Shown here: positions 33,955 to 41,846 of the stretch, in pieces
Position numbering within the stretch: position 1 is the first letter of the stretch
How the letters are laid out: the number at the start of each line of letters is the position of its first letter
Origin: Methylococcaceae bacterium UBA975
GTDB lineage: Bacteria; Pseudomonadota; Gammaproteobacteria; Methylococcales; Cycloclasticaceae
Assembly: GCA_002292375.1 (NCBI GenBank)
Contig: DBBV01000010.1
Span: 4,449 to 59,420 of the forward strand
DNA length: 54,972 nt
Direction: 5' to 3'
Position numbers and translations under genes: made by a program
The notes under the pieces: generated by a model
The model's input: the letters and a program-made list of their open reading frames with translations, nothing else
What the model was told of the DNA's origin: nothing
The model's database searches: none

Positions 33955-34343
33955 AAACCATAGAGATTGAAGGCGCGTTCTACGTGGCCGCTGCTGAGGT
34001 GGCTTCACTTGCGGCAATGAAGTCTAAAGCGTTTACTATTGATTTAGGTGATCAAGGTAGTTGTGAGGGTTTTTTGCTACGCGAACACGATAGGACCTTA
34101 CGTGCGTATAAAAATAGTTGCCCACACACCGGTGCACCGTTAAATTGGACGCCAGACCAGTTTTTGACCACTAATGGGCGTTATATTCAATGTTCGATTC
34201 ACGGTGCGATGTTTGTTACCGAGACAGGTGAGTGTTTTGCAGGCCCTTGTTCGGGTAAGTTTTTAACGCCTTTTCACGTGCTAGAAAAAGAGGGTATGTC
34301 GTATATTGCGTTAACGGAGATACAAAAAAGCCCATCAAAATGA
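33951..34343 (+). CDS. Rieske [2Fe-2S] protein
   Basis: 130 residues from the ATG overlapping the TGA of the preceding gene; an upstream in-frame GTG is less likely because AAAGG fits the ATG. Cluster ligands are Cys57 and His59 in CPHTG and Cys81 and His84 in CSIHGAMF, followed by the usual GECFAGPCSGK segment. A small soluble electron-transfer or oxidoreductase-component Rieske protein, without catalytic domain. Its coupling to the giant scaffold protein suggests a joint role. The last codons and stop lie inside the downstream terminator stem. Confidence 0.9.
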   Translation: MKTIEIEGAFYVAAAEVASLAAMKSKAFTIDLGDQGSCEGFLLREHDRTLRAYKNSCPHTGAPLNWTPDQFLTTNGRYIQCSIHGAMFVTETGECFAGPCSGKFLTPFHVLEKEGMSYIALTEIQKSPSK

Positions 34344-34354
34344 TGGGCTTTTTT
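34324..34354. terminator. Bidirectional terminator between the Rieske gene and rpmG
   Basis: Perfect 14-bp stem AAAAAAGCCCATCA (34324-34337) and TGATGGGCTTTTTT (34341-34354) with a 3-nt loop. U-runs are present on both strands, so it can end the Rieske transcript and the rpmB-rpmG transcript. The TGA stop of the Rieske gene is the start of the right arm. Confidence 0.9.
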
Positions 34355-34372
34355 GGGTAAAAAAAGGGTCGG

Positions 34373-34528
34373 CTATTTGATTTTAGCTTCTTTGTACATA
34401 ACGTGCTGTCTGATGGTTGGATCAAATTTTTTGATCTCCATTTTTTCAGGCATATTGCGCTTGTTTTTAGTCGTGGTGTAGTAATGGCCTGTGTTAGCGC
34501 TGGAAACTAATTTAATTTTATCTCTCAT
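34373..34528 (-). CDS. rpmG: 50S ribosomal protein L33
   Basis: 51 residues, MRDKIKLVSSANTGHYYTT at the N-terminus and RQHVMYKEAKIK at the C-terminus, matching bacterial L33. It lacks the Cys pairs of zinc-binding L33 paralogues, so it is the zinc-independent form. AAGGGG precedes the ATG. It starts four residues inside the E. coli protein. Ten bases separate it from rpmB, and the shared terminator follows its stop. Confidence 0.97.
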   Translation of the reverse strand: MRDKIKLVSSANTGHYYTTTKNKRNMPEKMEIKKFDPTIRQHVMYKEAKIK

Positions 34529-34538
34529 GTCTAGCCCC

Positions 34539-34775
34539 TTAAACTTTTTCGCCGCGAGCGCGAATTTCAGTTAAAACCTTGTCGATACCTTTTTTGTCAA
34601 TCGTGCGTATGCCATTTGCAGATACCCGCAAGCGAACCCAACGATTTTCACTTTCAACCCAAAAACGGTGTTGGTGAAGATTAGGCTCAAAACGACGACG
34701 CGTTCTGTTTTTCGCGTGAGAAACGTTGTTTCCCGTGATGGGGCTCTTGCCGGTCACTTGGCATACTTTTGACAT
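34539..34775 (-). CDS. rpmB: 50S ribosomal protein L28
   Basis: 78 residues, the same length as E. coli L28. N-terminus SKVCQVTGKSPITGNNVSHA, then RTRRRFEPNLHQHRFWVESE; very basic. GAGG lies 8 bases before the ATG. rpmB-rpmG is an ancient gene pair, and its position next to radC and coaBC matches other gammaproteobacteria. Confidence 0.98.
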   Translation of the reverse strand: MSKVCQVTGKSPITGNNVSHAKNRTRRRFEPNLHQHRFWVESENRWVRLRVSANGIRTIDKKGIDKVLTEIRARGEKV

Positions 34776-34830
34776 GATAAAACCTCTATTAATTTGATTG
34801 GTTGGCAGGTTTGCTGCGAAACGGTGCGAA

Positions 34831-34859
34831 TTTATACCAGAATACGCCTTTCGAGTAAA
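34831..34859 (-). promoter_or_regulatory. Promoter of rpmB-rpmG
   Basis: On the minus strand TTTACT (34854-34859) and TATAAA (34831-34836) with a 17-bp spacer, about 55 bp upstream of the rpmB start. Confidence 0.55.
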
Positions 34860-34902
34860 GTAAAAGCTAAATTTTAAGCTTGGTTTGCTTTGTCATTATA
34901 CC

Positions 34903-35577
34903 CTATAGATGACCGAGATCGGCCAATGATGTGGCGGTATTAGCAGCAACAATTATATGATCCAGCACCCTAACGTCAATAAGGCCTAAGGCGCGTACTA
35001 ATTGTTTGGTGATGTCGATATCGGCTTGGCTGGGTGTTGCATTGCCAGAGGGGTGGTTATGAGCAAATATAACCGCAGCCGCGTTATGGTGGAGGGCTCT
35101 TTTTACCACTTCTCTGGGATGAACGCTGGCGCCATCCAAGGTACCATAAAATAATTCTTCAAAGCCAATAACGCAATGCTTGGTGTTTAAAAATAAACAG
35201 GCGAAAACCTCACGTTGTTGGTGACGCAACTGGCTTTTTAAAAACGCCTGGGTGTCGCGTGGGTTTTTTAGCACAGTGCCATTCGTTAATTTTTCGGATA
35301 GGTAGCGTCGAGACATTTCCAATACCGCTTGTAGTTGCACGTATTTAGCCTGCCCTAAGCCATGTGCGGCACAAAATGCAGCCTGATCAGCGTGCATTAG
35401 GTCTGTTAAAGAGCCAAATTGAGTGAGTAATAAACGGGACAGATCAACTGCGGTAACGCCCTTACTACCGGTGCGTAAGAAAATGGCTAATAATTCGGCA
35501 TCAGATAAGGCGGAAGCGCCTTTGCTAAGCAGTTTTTCACGCGGTCTTTCTTGTTCTGGCCAGTCAGTGATAGGCAT
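34903..35577 (-). CDS. radC: DNA repair-associated JAMM/MPN protein RadC
   Basis: 224 residues from the ATG at 35577; an ATG two codons upstream coincides with the end of the AAGGA Shine-Dalgarno and cannot be properly spaced. N-terminal helix-hairpin-helix region (about 1-100, SDAELLAIFLRTGSKG, AAHGLGQAKYVQLQAV) and C-terminal JAB/MPN+ domain with the metal motif AHNHPSGNATPSQAD. Despite the name, a DNA-repair role is unproved; the metal motif suggests a peptidase or nuclease fold. Divergent from coaBC across 96 bp. Confidence 0.95.
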   Translation of the reverse strand: MPITDWPEQERPREKLLSKGASALSDAELLAIFLRTGSKGVTAVDLSRLLLTQFGSLTDLMHADQAAFCAAHGLGQAKYVQLQAVLEMSRRYLSEKLTNGTVLKNPRDTQAFLKSQLRHQQREVFACLFLNTKHCVIGFEELFYGTLDGASVHPREVVKRALHHNAAAVIFAHNHPSGNATPSQADIDITKQLVRALGLIDVRVLDHIIVAANTATSLADLGHL

Positions 35578-35673
35578 AATCATTCCTTGATAATGTTATC
35601 GCGTTAAGGCAATAGAATATATCGTGTTGTATGACATAATAGAACGCTAACATATAAATTTAGATGCAATATT

Positions 35674-36882
35674 GTGAATAAACTTCAACACAGACGCGTG
35701 TTATTAGGTGTGACTGGCGGCGTGGCGGCGTATAAAGCGGCCGAAGTATTACGCTTATGCCAGTCGTTGGGCGCTGAAGTTCGTGTGGTGATGACGCCAG
35801 CAGCCACTGAGTTTATAGCGCCATTAACCTTTCAGGCCTTATCGGGTTTACCGGTACACACCCAACTACTTGATGCCGAACAAGAAGCAGGCATGGGGCA
35901 CATTAATCTTGCTCGCTGGGCAGACGTTATTTTGGTGGCGCCAGCCAGTGCCGACTTTATAGCGCGCTTAGCCGCGGGTATGGCGAACGACTTATTGACA
36001 ACTATTTTATTGGCAACAGAAAAAACCATTATGCTCGCCCCAGCGATGAACCGGGCGATGTTTGAAGACCCCAAAACGCAGCAAAACCTCAGTAAATTGG
36101 CGGCACAAGGGGTGCTTGTTTTAGGGCCCGATGAGGGGCTACAAGCTTGTGGCGAAATCGGTTTTGGTCGAATGCTACAACCTGAGTCACTGCTTCAGTC
36201 GATTGTCGAGCACTTTAGTAGCGGTGAACTAGCGGGTTTAAAGGTGTTGTTAAACGCCGGCCCCACGCAAGAGGCGATAGACCCGGTTCGTTTTATTACG
36301 AACCATAGCTCCGGAAAAATGGGTTTTGCTCTGGCTCAAGCTTGTGCCGATGCCGGCGCGCAAGTCACCTTGGTTGCTGGGCCAGTTCACTTGCCAACAC
36401 CATCGGGTGTTGAGCGCATTGATGTAATTAGTGCGAGTGACATGGCGGAAGCCGTGTTACCTAGAGCGCAACAGGCTGATATTTTTATTGCGACGGCTGC
36501 GGTGGCCGATTACACCCCGGCGGTAGTGAGTGATAATAAACTGAAGAAAAATGCGTCGGGCATGCAGTTAAACTTAATCAAAACCACGGATATTATTAGC
36601 ACGGTGACACAACAAAAGGGCCGTCCTTTTTGCGTGGGCTTTGCTGCGGAAACAGATGCGTTGGAAACGTACGCCAAAGGCAAGTTGATTGACAAATCGT
36701 TGGACATGATCGCCGCTAATTGGGTTGGTCAAAAAGACAGTGGTTTTAATAGTGATCTCAATGCGCTGTCAGTCTATTGGCAGAATGGGGAACAACTATT
36801 GGATAGCAAGTCTAAACCAGAATTGGCGCGGGAATTAATTTCGTTAATAGCAACAAGGTACCATGAAAAAAATACAACTTAA
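35674..36882 (+). CDS. coaBC: Bifunctional phosphopantothenoylcysteine decarboxylase/synthetase
   Basis: 402 residues with GTG start. CoaC half (about 1-190): flavin-dependent decarboxylase with GVTGGVAAYKA, catalytic His76, the substrate-clamp Asn in APAMNRAM and Cys159 in ACGEIGFGRM. CoaB half (about 190-402): synthetase with NAGPTQEAIDPVR, TNHSSGKMG and SDNKLKKN. It makes 4'-phosphopantetheine for coenzyme A from phosphopantothenate and cysteine, using CTP. Overlaps dut by 20 bp, so the genes are translationally linked. The order coaBC-dut-algC-argB is that of Pseudomonas. Confidence 0.97.
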   Translation: MNKLQHRRVLLGVTGGVAAYKAAEVLRLCQSLGAEVRVVMTPAATEFIAPLTFQALSGLPVHTQLLDAEQEAGMGHINLARWADVILVAPASADFIARLAAGMANDLLTTILLATEKTIMLAPAMNRAMFEDPKTQQNLSKLAAQGVLVLGPDEGLQACGEIGFGRMLQPESLLQSIVEHFSSGELAGLKVLLNAGPTQEAIDPVRFITNHSSGKMGFALAQACADAGAQVTLVAGPVHLPTPSGVERIDVISASDMAEAVLPRAQQADIFIATAAVADYTPAVVSDNKLKKNASGMQLNLIKTTDIISTVTQQKGRPFCVGFAAETDALETYAKGKLIDKSLDMIAANWVGQKDSGFNSDLNALSVYWQNGEQLLDSKSKPELARELISLIATRYHEKNTT

Positions 36883-37318
36883 ATTACTGGATGACCGCTT
36901 GGGTAAATCGATTCCTTTGCCTGATTACGCGACAAGCGGTTCAGCAGGCCTGGATCTGCGGGCTTGTATAGATACACCACTGGTGCTTGAACCGGGTGAT
37001 ACGCAGTTAATTCCTACAGGTATGGCTATTCACATTGCTGATGAAAGCCTAGCAGCAGTCATTCTACCCCGCTCGGGCCTGGGTCATAAGCACGGTATTG
37101 TGCTGGGGAATTTGGTCGGTTTGATCGACTCTGATTATCAAGGTCAGCTGTTTGTTTCCTGTTGGAACCGCGGTCAGACGAGTTTTACCATTGAGGTGGG
37201 TGATCGTATCGCGCAAATGGTGTTTGTTCCGGTGGAACAGGTGTTGTTTGAGCAGGTTGATAGTTTCGATGGCAGCCATCGTGGCGAAGGCGGCTTCGGG
37301 CATACGGGTACTGAGTGA
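36863..37318 (+). CDS. dut: dUTP diphosphatase
   Basis: 151 residues, equal to E. coli Dut. The five trimeric-dUTPase motifs are all visible: SAGLDLRA, PRSGLGHKHG, the uracil-binding GLIDSDYQGQ, RIAQMVF and the C-terminal RGEGGFGHTG arm. It hydrolyses dUTP to dUMP, preventing uracil incorporation and supplying thymidylate synthesis. Its AAGG Shine-Dalgarno and start lie within the coaBC end. algC starts 7 bp after its stop. Confidence 0.97.
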   Translation: MKKIQLKLLDDRLGKSIPLPDYATSGSAGLDLRACIDTPLVLEPGDTQLIPTGMAIHIADESLAAVILPRSGLGHKHGIVLGNLVGLIDSDYQGQLFVSCWNRGQTSFTIEVGDRIAQMVFVPVEQVLFEQVDSFDGSHRGEGGFGHTGTE

Positions 37319-37325
37319 TCGCGTT

Positions 37326-39698
37326 ATGAAAAAGGCGTTATCCATTATAGTGCTTATTGTTATTAGCGCTGCCGTTGCTGCTTATGTGTATATCGGCCAA
37401 TTAGAGCAGCAGTCGTTACAACAAGAAGAGCAACTGACAGCCAAAATTAAGGCGGCTTCGCTTGAGTTATCAGCTAAAGTGTACGCTTGGTCGCAAGAGC
37501 TGACGTCACTGGCCAGCGACGAGGTTTTAATTTCAGCCTTACGCTCAAACAGCCAACAGTCTGATAATCGCGTTGAGCAGTTGACTCCGTCATCGATAGA
37601 AATGAGCAGCCTACGTGTAATACAACCTAGTTTGTTAAACGTCGATATGTCACTCAATCCGCCTTTAGACTATGCCGGTTTGGACTTAATTAGGCGGGCC
37701 AGCGACAGTAAAAAAATGCAACTGCCTGAGGCGCATTTGATGGCAAAAGATGCGCGCCATATTGCGATGACAGCCCCCGTTATTGCTGATGGCGTTGTAT
37801 TAGCGGTGATTATGGCAACATTTTCAGTCGAAGCGATACAGCGTGAATTTAAAAAAAGCTTGTCTGCCGAGCAGGACGGTTGGATCAGCTTAAAGCAAGA
37901 TAAACTGGTATTAGCCTCCATCGGAGATAGGGCGCAATTGCCGTCTAAAAAATTGGCTGATGTGTCAGTGGCTGGTACACGTTGGAGAATTGCGAGTACT
38001 CGACAAATGGTTGCGCTACCTATCACACAGCAACAGATCATAACGTATGCTGTATTACTTAACGGGCTGATCGTTTTTGTTGCTTGGTTAGCCACTACGC
38101 TGCAAGACAAGGATAGGCGTCAACAGTGGCGTTTAGCTGTTAAAAAGCTAGCCACGACAAAAAGGCCAAAGCTGAAACCGATGAGCAAGCGAGCAGGCCC
38201 ACCAGCAGGTGTTGCTGGGGCAGAGCAGATGGACAATGCAGCCAATAGTTCGACGAAGGTAAAAGTTGCCCCCGATGTGCTACCGATGTTTATACCGAAA
38301 GACGCGATCGAGGTATCCGACAAGTCCCAGGTGCCAAGATCTATTTTTAGGGCCTATGATATTCGTGGCATCGTGGGAGAAACACTCACCGAAGAGGGTG
38401 TGCTCATTATCGGGCAAGCGATTGCAACGCAGGCCTTAAGTGTTGGTCAAAAAAGCATTGTTATTGCGCGCGATGGCCGTTTGCATAGCCCGACGCTCAG
38501 TGCAAGCTTAGCAAAAGGCATCCAATCTACAGGTTGTGACGTAGTGGATATAGGCATGCTTCCTACCCCCGTCTTGTATTTTGCGACACATCATTTAGAC
38601 ACGCAATCAGGCGTTATGATCACCGGTAGCCATAATCCTGCTAACTACAATGGCTTAAAAATCGTTATCGCTGGCGAAACACTATCCGGCGAGGCTATCC
38701 AAAATCTATACCAGCGAATTGAAAAAGATGACTTTGCAAGTGGCGAAGGTGCTTACCATGAGCACATGCTATTGCCCGATTATATAGGCACCATCTCTCG
38801 AGATATTCGTTTAGGTCGGATGATTAAAGTCGTTGTTGACTGTGGTAATGGTGTGGCCGGGGAAGCAGCGCCGATGTTGCTGTCTACCTTAGGCTGTGAA
38901 GTGGTTCCCCTGTACTGTGATATAGACGGTAACTTTCCCAACCACCATCCTGATCCAAGTAAGCCGGAAAATTTACAAGCCTTAATCGACAAAGTCCGTG
39001 AAGAAAAAGCAGAACTGGGCTTGGCGTTTGACGGTGATGGGGATCGCTTAGGTGTAGTAGACAGCGATGGCACTATCATTTGGCCAGATAGGCAAATGAT
39101 GTTGTACGCGATTGACGTCTTGTCGCGACAAGCCGGCGCCGATATTATTTACGATGTAAAATGTACGCGTAATTTAGCTAAGGTGATTGCCAAACATGGT
39201 GGTAAGCCGGTGATGTCAAAGACTGGGCACTCCTTGATTAAGGCAAAAATGAAGGAAATTGATGCAGAATTAGCAGGCGAAATGAGCGGTCATATTTTCT
39301 TTAAAGAGCGTTGGTTTGGTTTTGATGATGCGCTTTACACGGCCTCTCGTTTGCTGGAAATTGTGACTGCTGAATTCCGACCTACGGCTGAAATATTTGC
39401 TGACTTGCCCGATAGTGTTAGTACGCCAGAGCTCAATATCAGTCTGCAAGAGGGAGAAAATATTGCTTTTATTGAGCAGTTGCAGTCACAATCTCATTTT
39501 GAAGGCGCTAATATTATTACCATCGATGGTATGCGTGTCGAATTTAAAGACGGCTGGGGTTTAGTGAGAGCGTCTAATACTACGCCATCTTTAGTGCTGC
39601 GCTTTGAAGCTGACGATGAGCAATCGCTGGAAAGAATTAAGCAGGTCTTTAGAGAGCAAATGTTAACGATTAACGCAGAGCTTAACTTGCCCTTTTAA
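37326..39698 (+). CDS. algC: Phosphomannomutase/phosphoglucomutase AlgC with membrane-anchored N-terminal domain
   Basis: 790 residues. TM1 (about 5-23), a periplasmic segment of about 215 residues, TM2 (about 240-259), a Pro/Ala linker, then the catalytic domain from about 338 (SIFRAYDIRG). Phosphoserine Ser435 in TGSHNPANYNG, metal loop DGDGDR (569-574), sugar loop GEMSGH and phosphate-binding RASNTTPS are present. It interconverts mannose- and glucose-6-phosphate and 1-phosphates for exopolysaccharide and LPS synthesis. Topology places the enzyme in the cytoplasm. Long AlgC forms with an N-terminal membrane region are known in Pseudomonas (868 residues). The same gene order, dut before and argB after, supports the name. 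Confidence 0.93.
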   Translation: MKKALSIIVLIVISAAVAAYVYIGQLEQQSLQQEEQLTAKIKAASLELSAKVYAWSQELTSLASDEVLISALRSNSQQSDNRVEQLTPSSIEMSSLRVIQPSLLNVDMSLNPPLDYAGLDLIRRASDSKKMQLPEAHLMAKDARHIAMTAPVIADGVVLAVIMATFSVEAIQREFKKSLSAEQDGWISLKQDKLVLASIGDRAQLPSKKLADVSVAGTRWRIASTRQMVALPITQQQIITYAVLLNGLIVFVAWLATTLQDKDRRQQWRLAVKKLATTKRPKLKPMSKRAGPPAGVAGAEQMDNAANSSTKVKVAPDVLPMFIPKDAIEVSDKSQVPRSIFRAYDIRGIVGETLTEEGVLIIGQAIATQALSVGQKSIVIARDGRLHSPTLSASLAKGIQSTGCDVVDIGMLPTPVLYFATHHLDTQSGVMITGSHNPANYNGLKIVIAGETLSGEAIQNLYQRIEKDDFASGEGAYHEHMLLPDYIGTISRDIRLGRMIKVVVDCGNGVAGEAAPMLLSTLGCEVVPLYCDIDGNFPNHHPDPSKPENLQALIDKVREEKAELGLAFDGDGDRLGVVDSDGTIIWPDRQMMLYAIDVLSRQAGADIIYDVKCTRNLAKVIAKHGGKPVMSKTGHSLIKAKMKEIDAELAGEMSGHIFFKERWFGFDDALYTASRLLEIVTAEFRPTAEIFADLPDSVSTPELNISLQEGENIAFIEQLQSQSHFEGANIITIDGMRVEFKDGWGLVRASNTTPSLVLRFEADDEQSLERIKQVFREQMLTINAELNLPF

Positions 39699-39743
39699 CG
39701 GGTGTTACGTGATAACAAGCGCTGTAAAAGAGTGAATAAACTA

Positions 39744-40637
39744 ATGAACAAAAACGCAATTGACCCGATACAAACAGCGCGAGTATTAAGCGAGGCGCTA
39801 CCTTATATTCAAAAGTTTTCTGGCAAAACAATCGTGATTAAATATGGCGGCAATGCGATGGTGGATGATCAGCTGAAAAGCGGTTTTGCCCGCGATATCG
39901 TACTATTGAAACAGGTGGGGTTAAATCCGGTGGTTGTACACGGTGGTGGCCCACAAATTGGTAAACACTTAGAGAAACTGGGGATAAAAAGTCAATTCGT
40001 TGATGGTATTCGGGTGACCGACAGTGAAACCATGGACGTGGTTGAGATGGTATTAGGTGGTTTGGTCAATAAAGAAATTGTTAGTTTGATTAATCAACAC
40101 GGTGGTTCTGCCGTTGGTTTGACGGGTAAGGATGGGGATTTAATCCGCGCTAAAAAGATTTCGTCAAAACAAGCGGTGTCAGAAAAAGCCTCTGAAATAA
40201 TTGATATGGGTCACGTTGGTCACGTTGAAAGCATTGATCCTGCGGTGGTTAATATGTTGGTTCAGGGTGATTTTATTCCCGTCATCGCGCCGATTGGGGT
40301 GGGTAAAGACGGCGCGTCTTACAATATTAATGCTGACCTCGTTGCCGGTAAAATGGCAGAAATCTTATGTGCGGAAAAGCTTTTATTATTAACAAACACG
40401 TCAGGCTTGTTGAGTAAAGAAGGTCAACTACTTACTGGCTTATCGATAGCTGAAGTGAATGCTTTGATCGAAGATGGGACGATTTACGGTGGTATGTTAC
40501 CAAAAATTCAATGTGCGATGGATGCCTTGAACGCTGGCGTTAACAGCGCACATATTATTGATGGCAGGGTGCCGCACGTGGTGTTACTTGAGCTGTTAAC
40601 CGATAAGGGGATGGGAACCCTAATGGTTCGGAGTTAA
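39744..40637 (+). CDS. argB: Acetylglutamate kinase
   Basis: 297 residues from the ATG at 39744; the GTG at 39702 would add 14 residues unlike the family. AAK-fold motifs: IKYGGNAMVDD (ATP site), VVVHGGGPQIGKHLEKLGI (N-acetylglutamate site) and INADLVAGKMAEIL. The N-terminal helix IQTARVLSEALPYIQKF is the one that interlaces dimers into arginine-inhibited hexamers, so feedback control by arginine is expected. Second step of arginine synthesis. A convergent DUF4124 gene overlaps its last 18 bases. Confidence 0.97.
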   Translation: MNKNAIDPIQTARVLSEALPYIQKFSGKTIVIKYGGNAMVDDQLKSGFARDIVLLKQVGLNPVVVHGGGPQIGKHLEKLGIKSQFVDGIRVTDSETMDVVEMVLGGLVNKEIVSLINQHGGSAVGLTGKDGDLIRAKKISSKQAVSEKASEIIDMGHVGHVESIDPAVVNMLVQGDFIPVIAPIGVGKDGASYNINADLVAGKMAEILCAEKLLLLTNTSGLLSKEGQLLTGLSIAEVNALIEDGTIYGGMLPKIQCAMDALNAGVNSAHIIDGRVPHVVLLELLTDKGMGTLMVRS

Positions 40638-41594
40638 GTCGTTAGCGCCGAGCTGATTAAAGCGGTCTATCAAGGCCTGGTTTTGTTCGTTTTTACAGGT
40701 CTCTTTACCTAATTTGGTATTTTTGCAGCGGATATCAAGTGTAACTTTAGATACATCGTTATCTTTTATTTTAGCCAAGGTCAGCGCTTTTTGTGTGCTT
40801 AACTTGGGTGTTGCGCTTAGCACTAAGTTTTGCGAGTTAAACACAATTGCCGTATCGTTGTTTTGCGTTAAAAATTCACTTGCGACTGGCCAAAGGTTCT
40901 TACACTTGTCAGCATTGCAAGTGATTTCGCCAATTAATAAACTGGGTGTCGTATCGTCGTCCAAATGTTTAGGTGGTGGGGCTTGTTTTTTTAGTGTATT
41001 GAATCGCAATCTATCGTTCCTTAACTGCTCTTCGATGACAGATTTTTGTGATTTAAGGCTTGAAATCTCGCGCTGGTTTTTATCGAACTGCTGTTGAGCA
41101 GATTGAATATTGTCGATGATTTTTGCGGGCATTTTTTTTCCACTGCGTTCAAACTCGGCAGCAGATTGTTGATGAGTAATCAGTTGTTTTTTTAAGGTTT
41201 CAGACTGGCTAGATGCAATAGATATGTGGGAATCAACCATATCAAACTTGCTGTTTGCCAAGGCATCAATATCGGCTTCGGATTGAAACGTTTTTAATAA
41301 AGCCTCATCTTGAGCCACCTGTTTTTGTAAGAGTTCGGCTTGCTGCTTCTTCAAGGCGTTAAGCTTTTTTAGTTGTTGTAGTTGTTCTGGTGTTTTAGCG
41401 GCATCTTTAATGGCGATGGTACGGCCTTTTTCATTTAATTCTTCGCGTTCAAGTCGTGACGCTTTAGGCGGTACCTTATCAGAAAACGATACCTTGCCAT
41501 TTTCGTCAACCCAGCGGTAAAGTTTGCCAGCATTAGCCGCGTTTGAAAAAGTTAGTACGGTTATTATTAGTATTAAGAAAGTGTTTTTTGTCAT
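40620..41594 (-). CDS. Exported DUF4124-domain coiled-coil protein
   Basis: 324 residues. Signal peptide with cleavage after NAANA (about 22). DUF4124 follows immediately (GKLYRWVDENGKVSFSDKVP), then coiled coil from about 65 to 210 (ELLQKQVAQDEALLKTFQ, NQREISSLKSQKSVIEEQL), and a C-terminal domain with four Cys (ITCNADKCKNLW, IRCKNTKLGKETCKN) that could form two disulfides in the periplasm. Function unknown. Its stop lies inside argB, an 18-bp convergent overlap without terminator. Confidence 0.82.
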   Translation of the reverse strand: MTKNTFLILIITVLTFSNAANAGKLYRWVDENGKVSFSDKVPPKASRLEREELNEKGRTIAIKDAAKTPEQLQQLKKLNALKKQQAELLQKQVAQDEALLKTFQSEADIDALANSKFDMVDSHISIASSQSETLKKQLITHQQSAAEFERSGKKMPAKIIDNIQSAQQQFDKNQREISSLKSQKSVIEEQLRNDRLRFNTLKKQAPPPKHLDDDTTPSLLIGEITCNADKCKNLWPVASEFLTQNNDTAIVFNSQNLVLSATPKLSTQKALTLAKIKDNDVSKVTLDIRCKNTKLGKETCKNEQNQALIDRFNQLGANDLTPNH

Positions 41595-41793
41595 TTGGGT
41601 AAGGGATATGCTTTTTCATTAAAAGAGTAAAGTGCTAATATCAATTTATAGCAAATGCTGAAAGTCTGGTTATCGTCATGGAAGTGAACTACTCCTACGT
41701 GTTAGTCATATAGCATTTGGCATATGAATTGCTGTTAAGTATAGTCGAGAAAAATGTTTTGGGTGAGAAGCAGAATAAATTCAAAGCAGCAAC

Positions 41794-41822
41794 TTGACTA
41801 CCGAGAGATAGTGTTTAATAAA
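41794..41822 (+). promoter_or_regulatory. Candidate promoter of the pyruvate dehydrogenase operon
   Basis: TTGACT (41794-41799) and AATAAA (41817-41822), spaced 17 bp, 25 bp before the aceE ATG. No PdhR-type palindrome was recognised in the gap of about 250 bp. Confidence 0.45.
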
Positions 41823-41846
41823 AATTAGAGTTTTGGAGTGAGTTTA

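Noticed and set aside
38286..39698. Internal start (Met321) for a short, soluble AlgC
   Set aside because: No Shine-Dalgarno precedes it, and the full frame has coherent membrane topology, so the long form is preferred.
41707..41726. PdhR-type operator upstream of aceE (CATATAGC ... GGCATATG)
   Set aside because: The palindrome is imperfect (six of eight) and does not match the ATTGGTATGACCAAT type of site.
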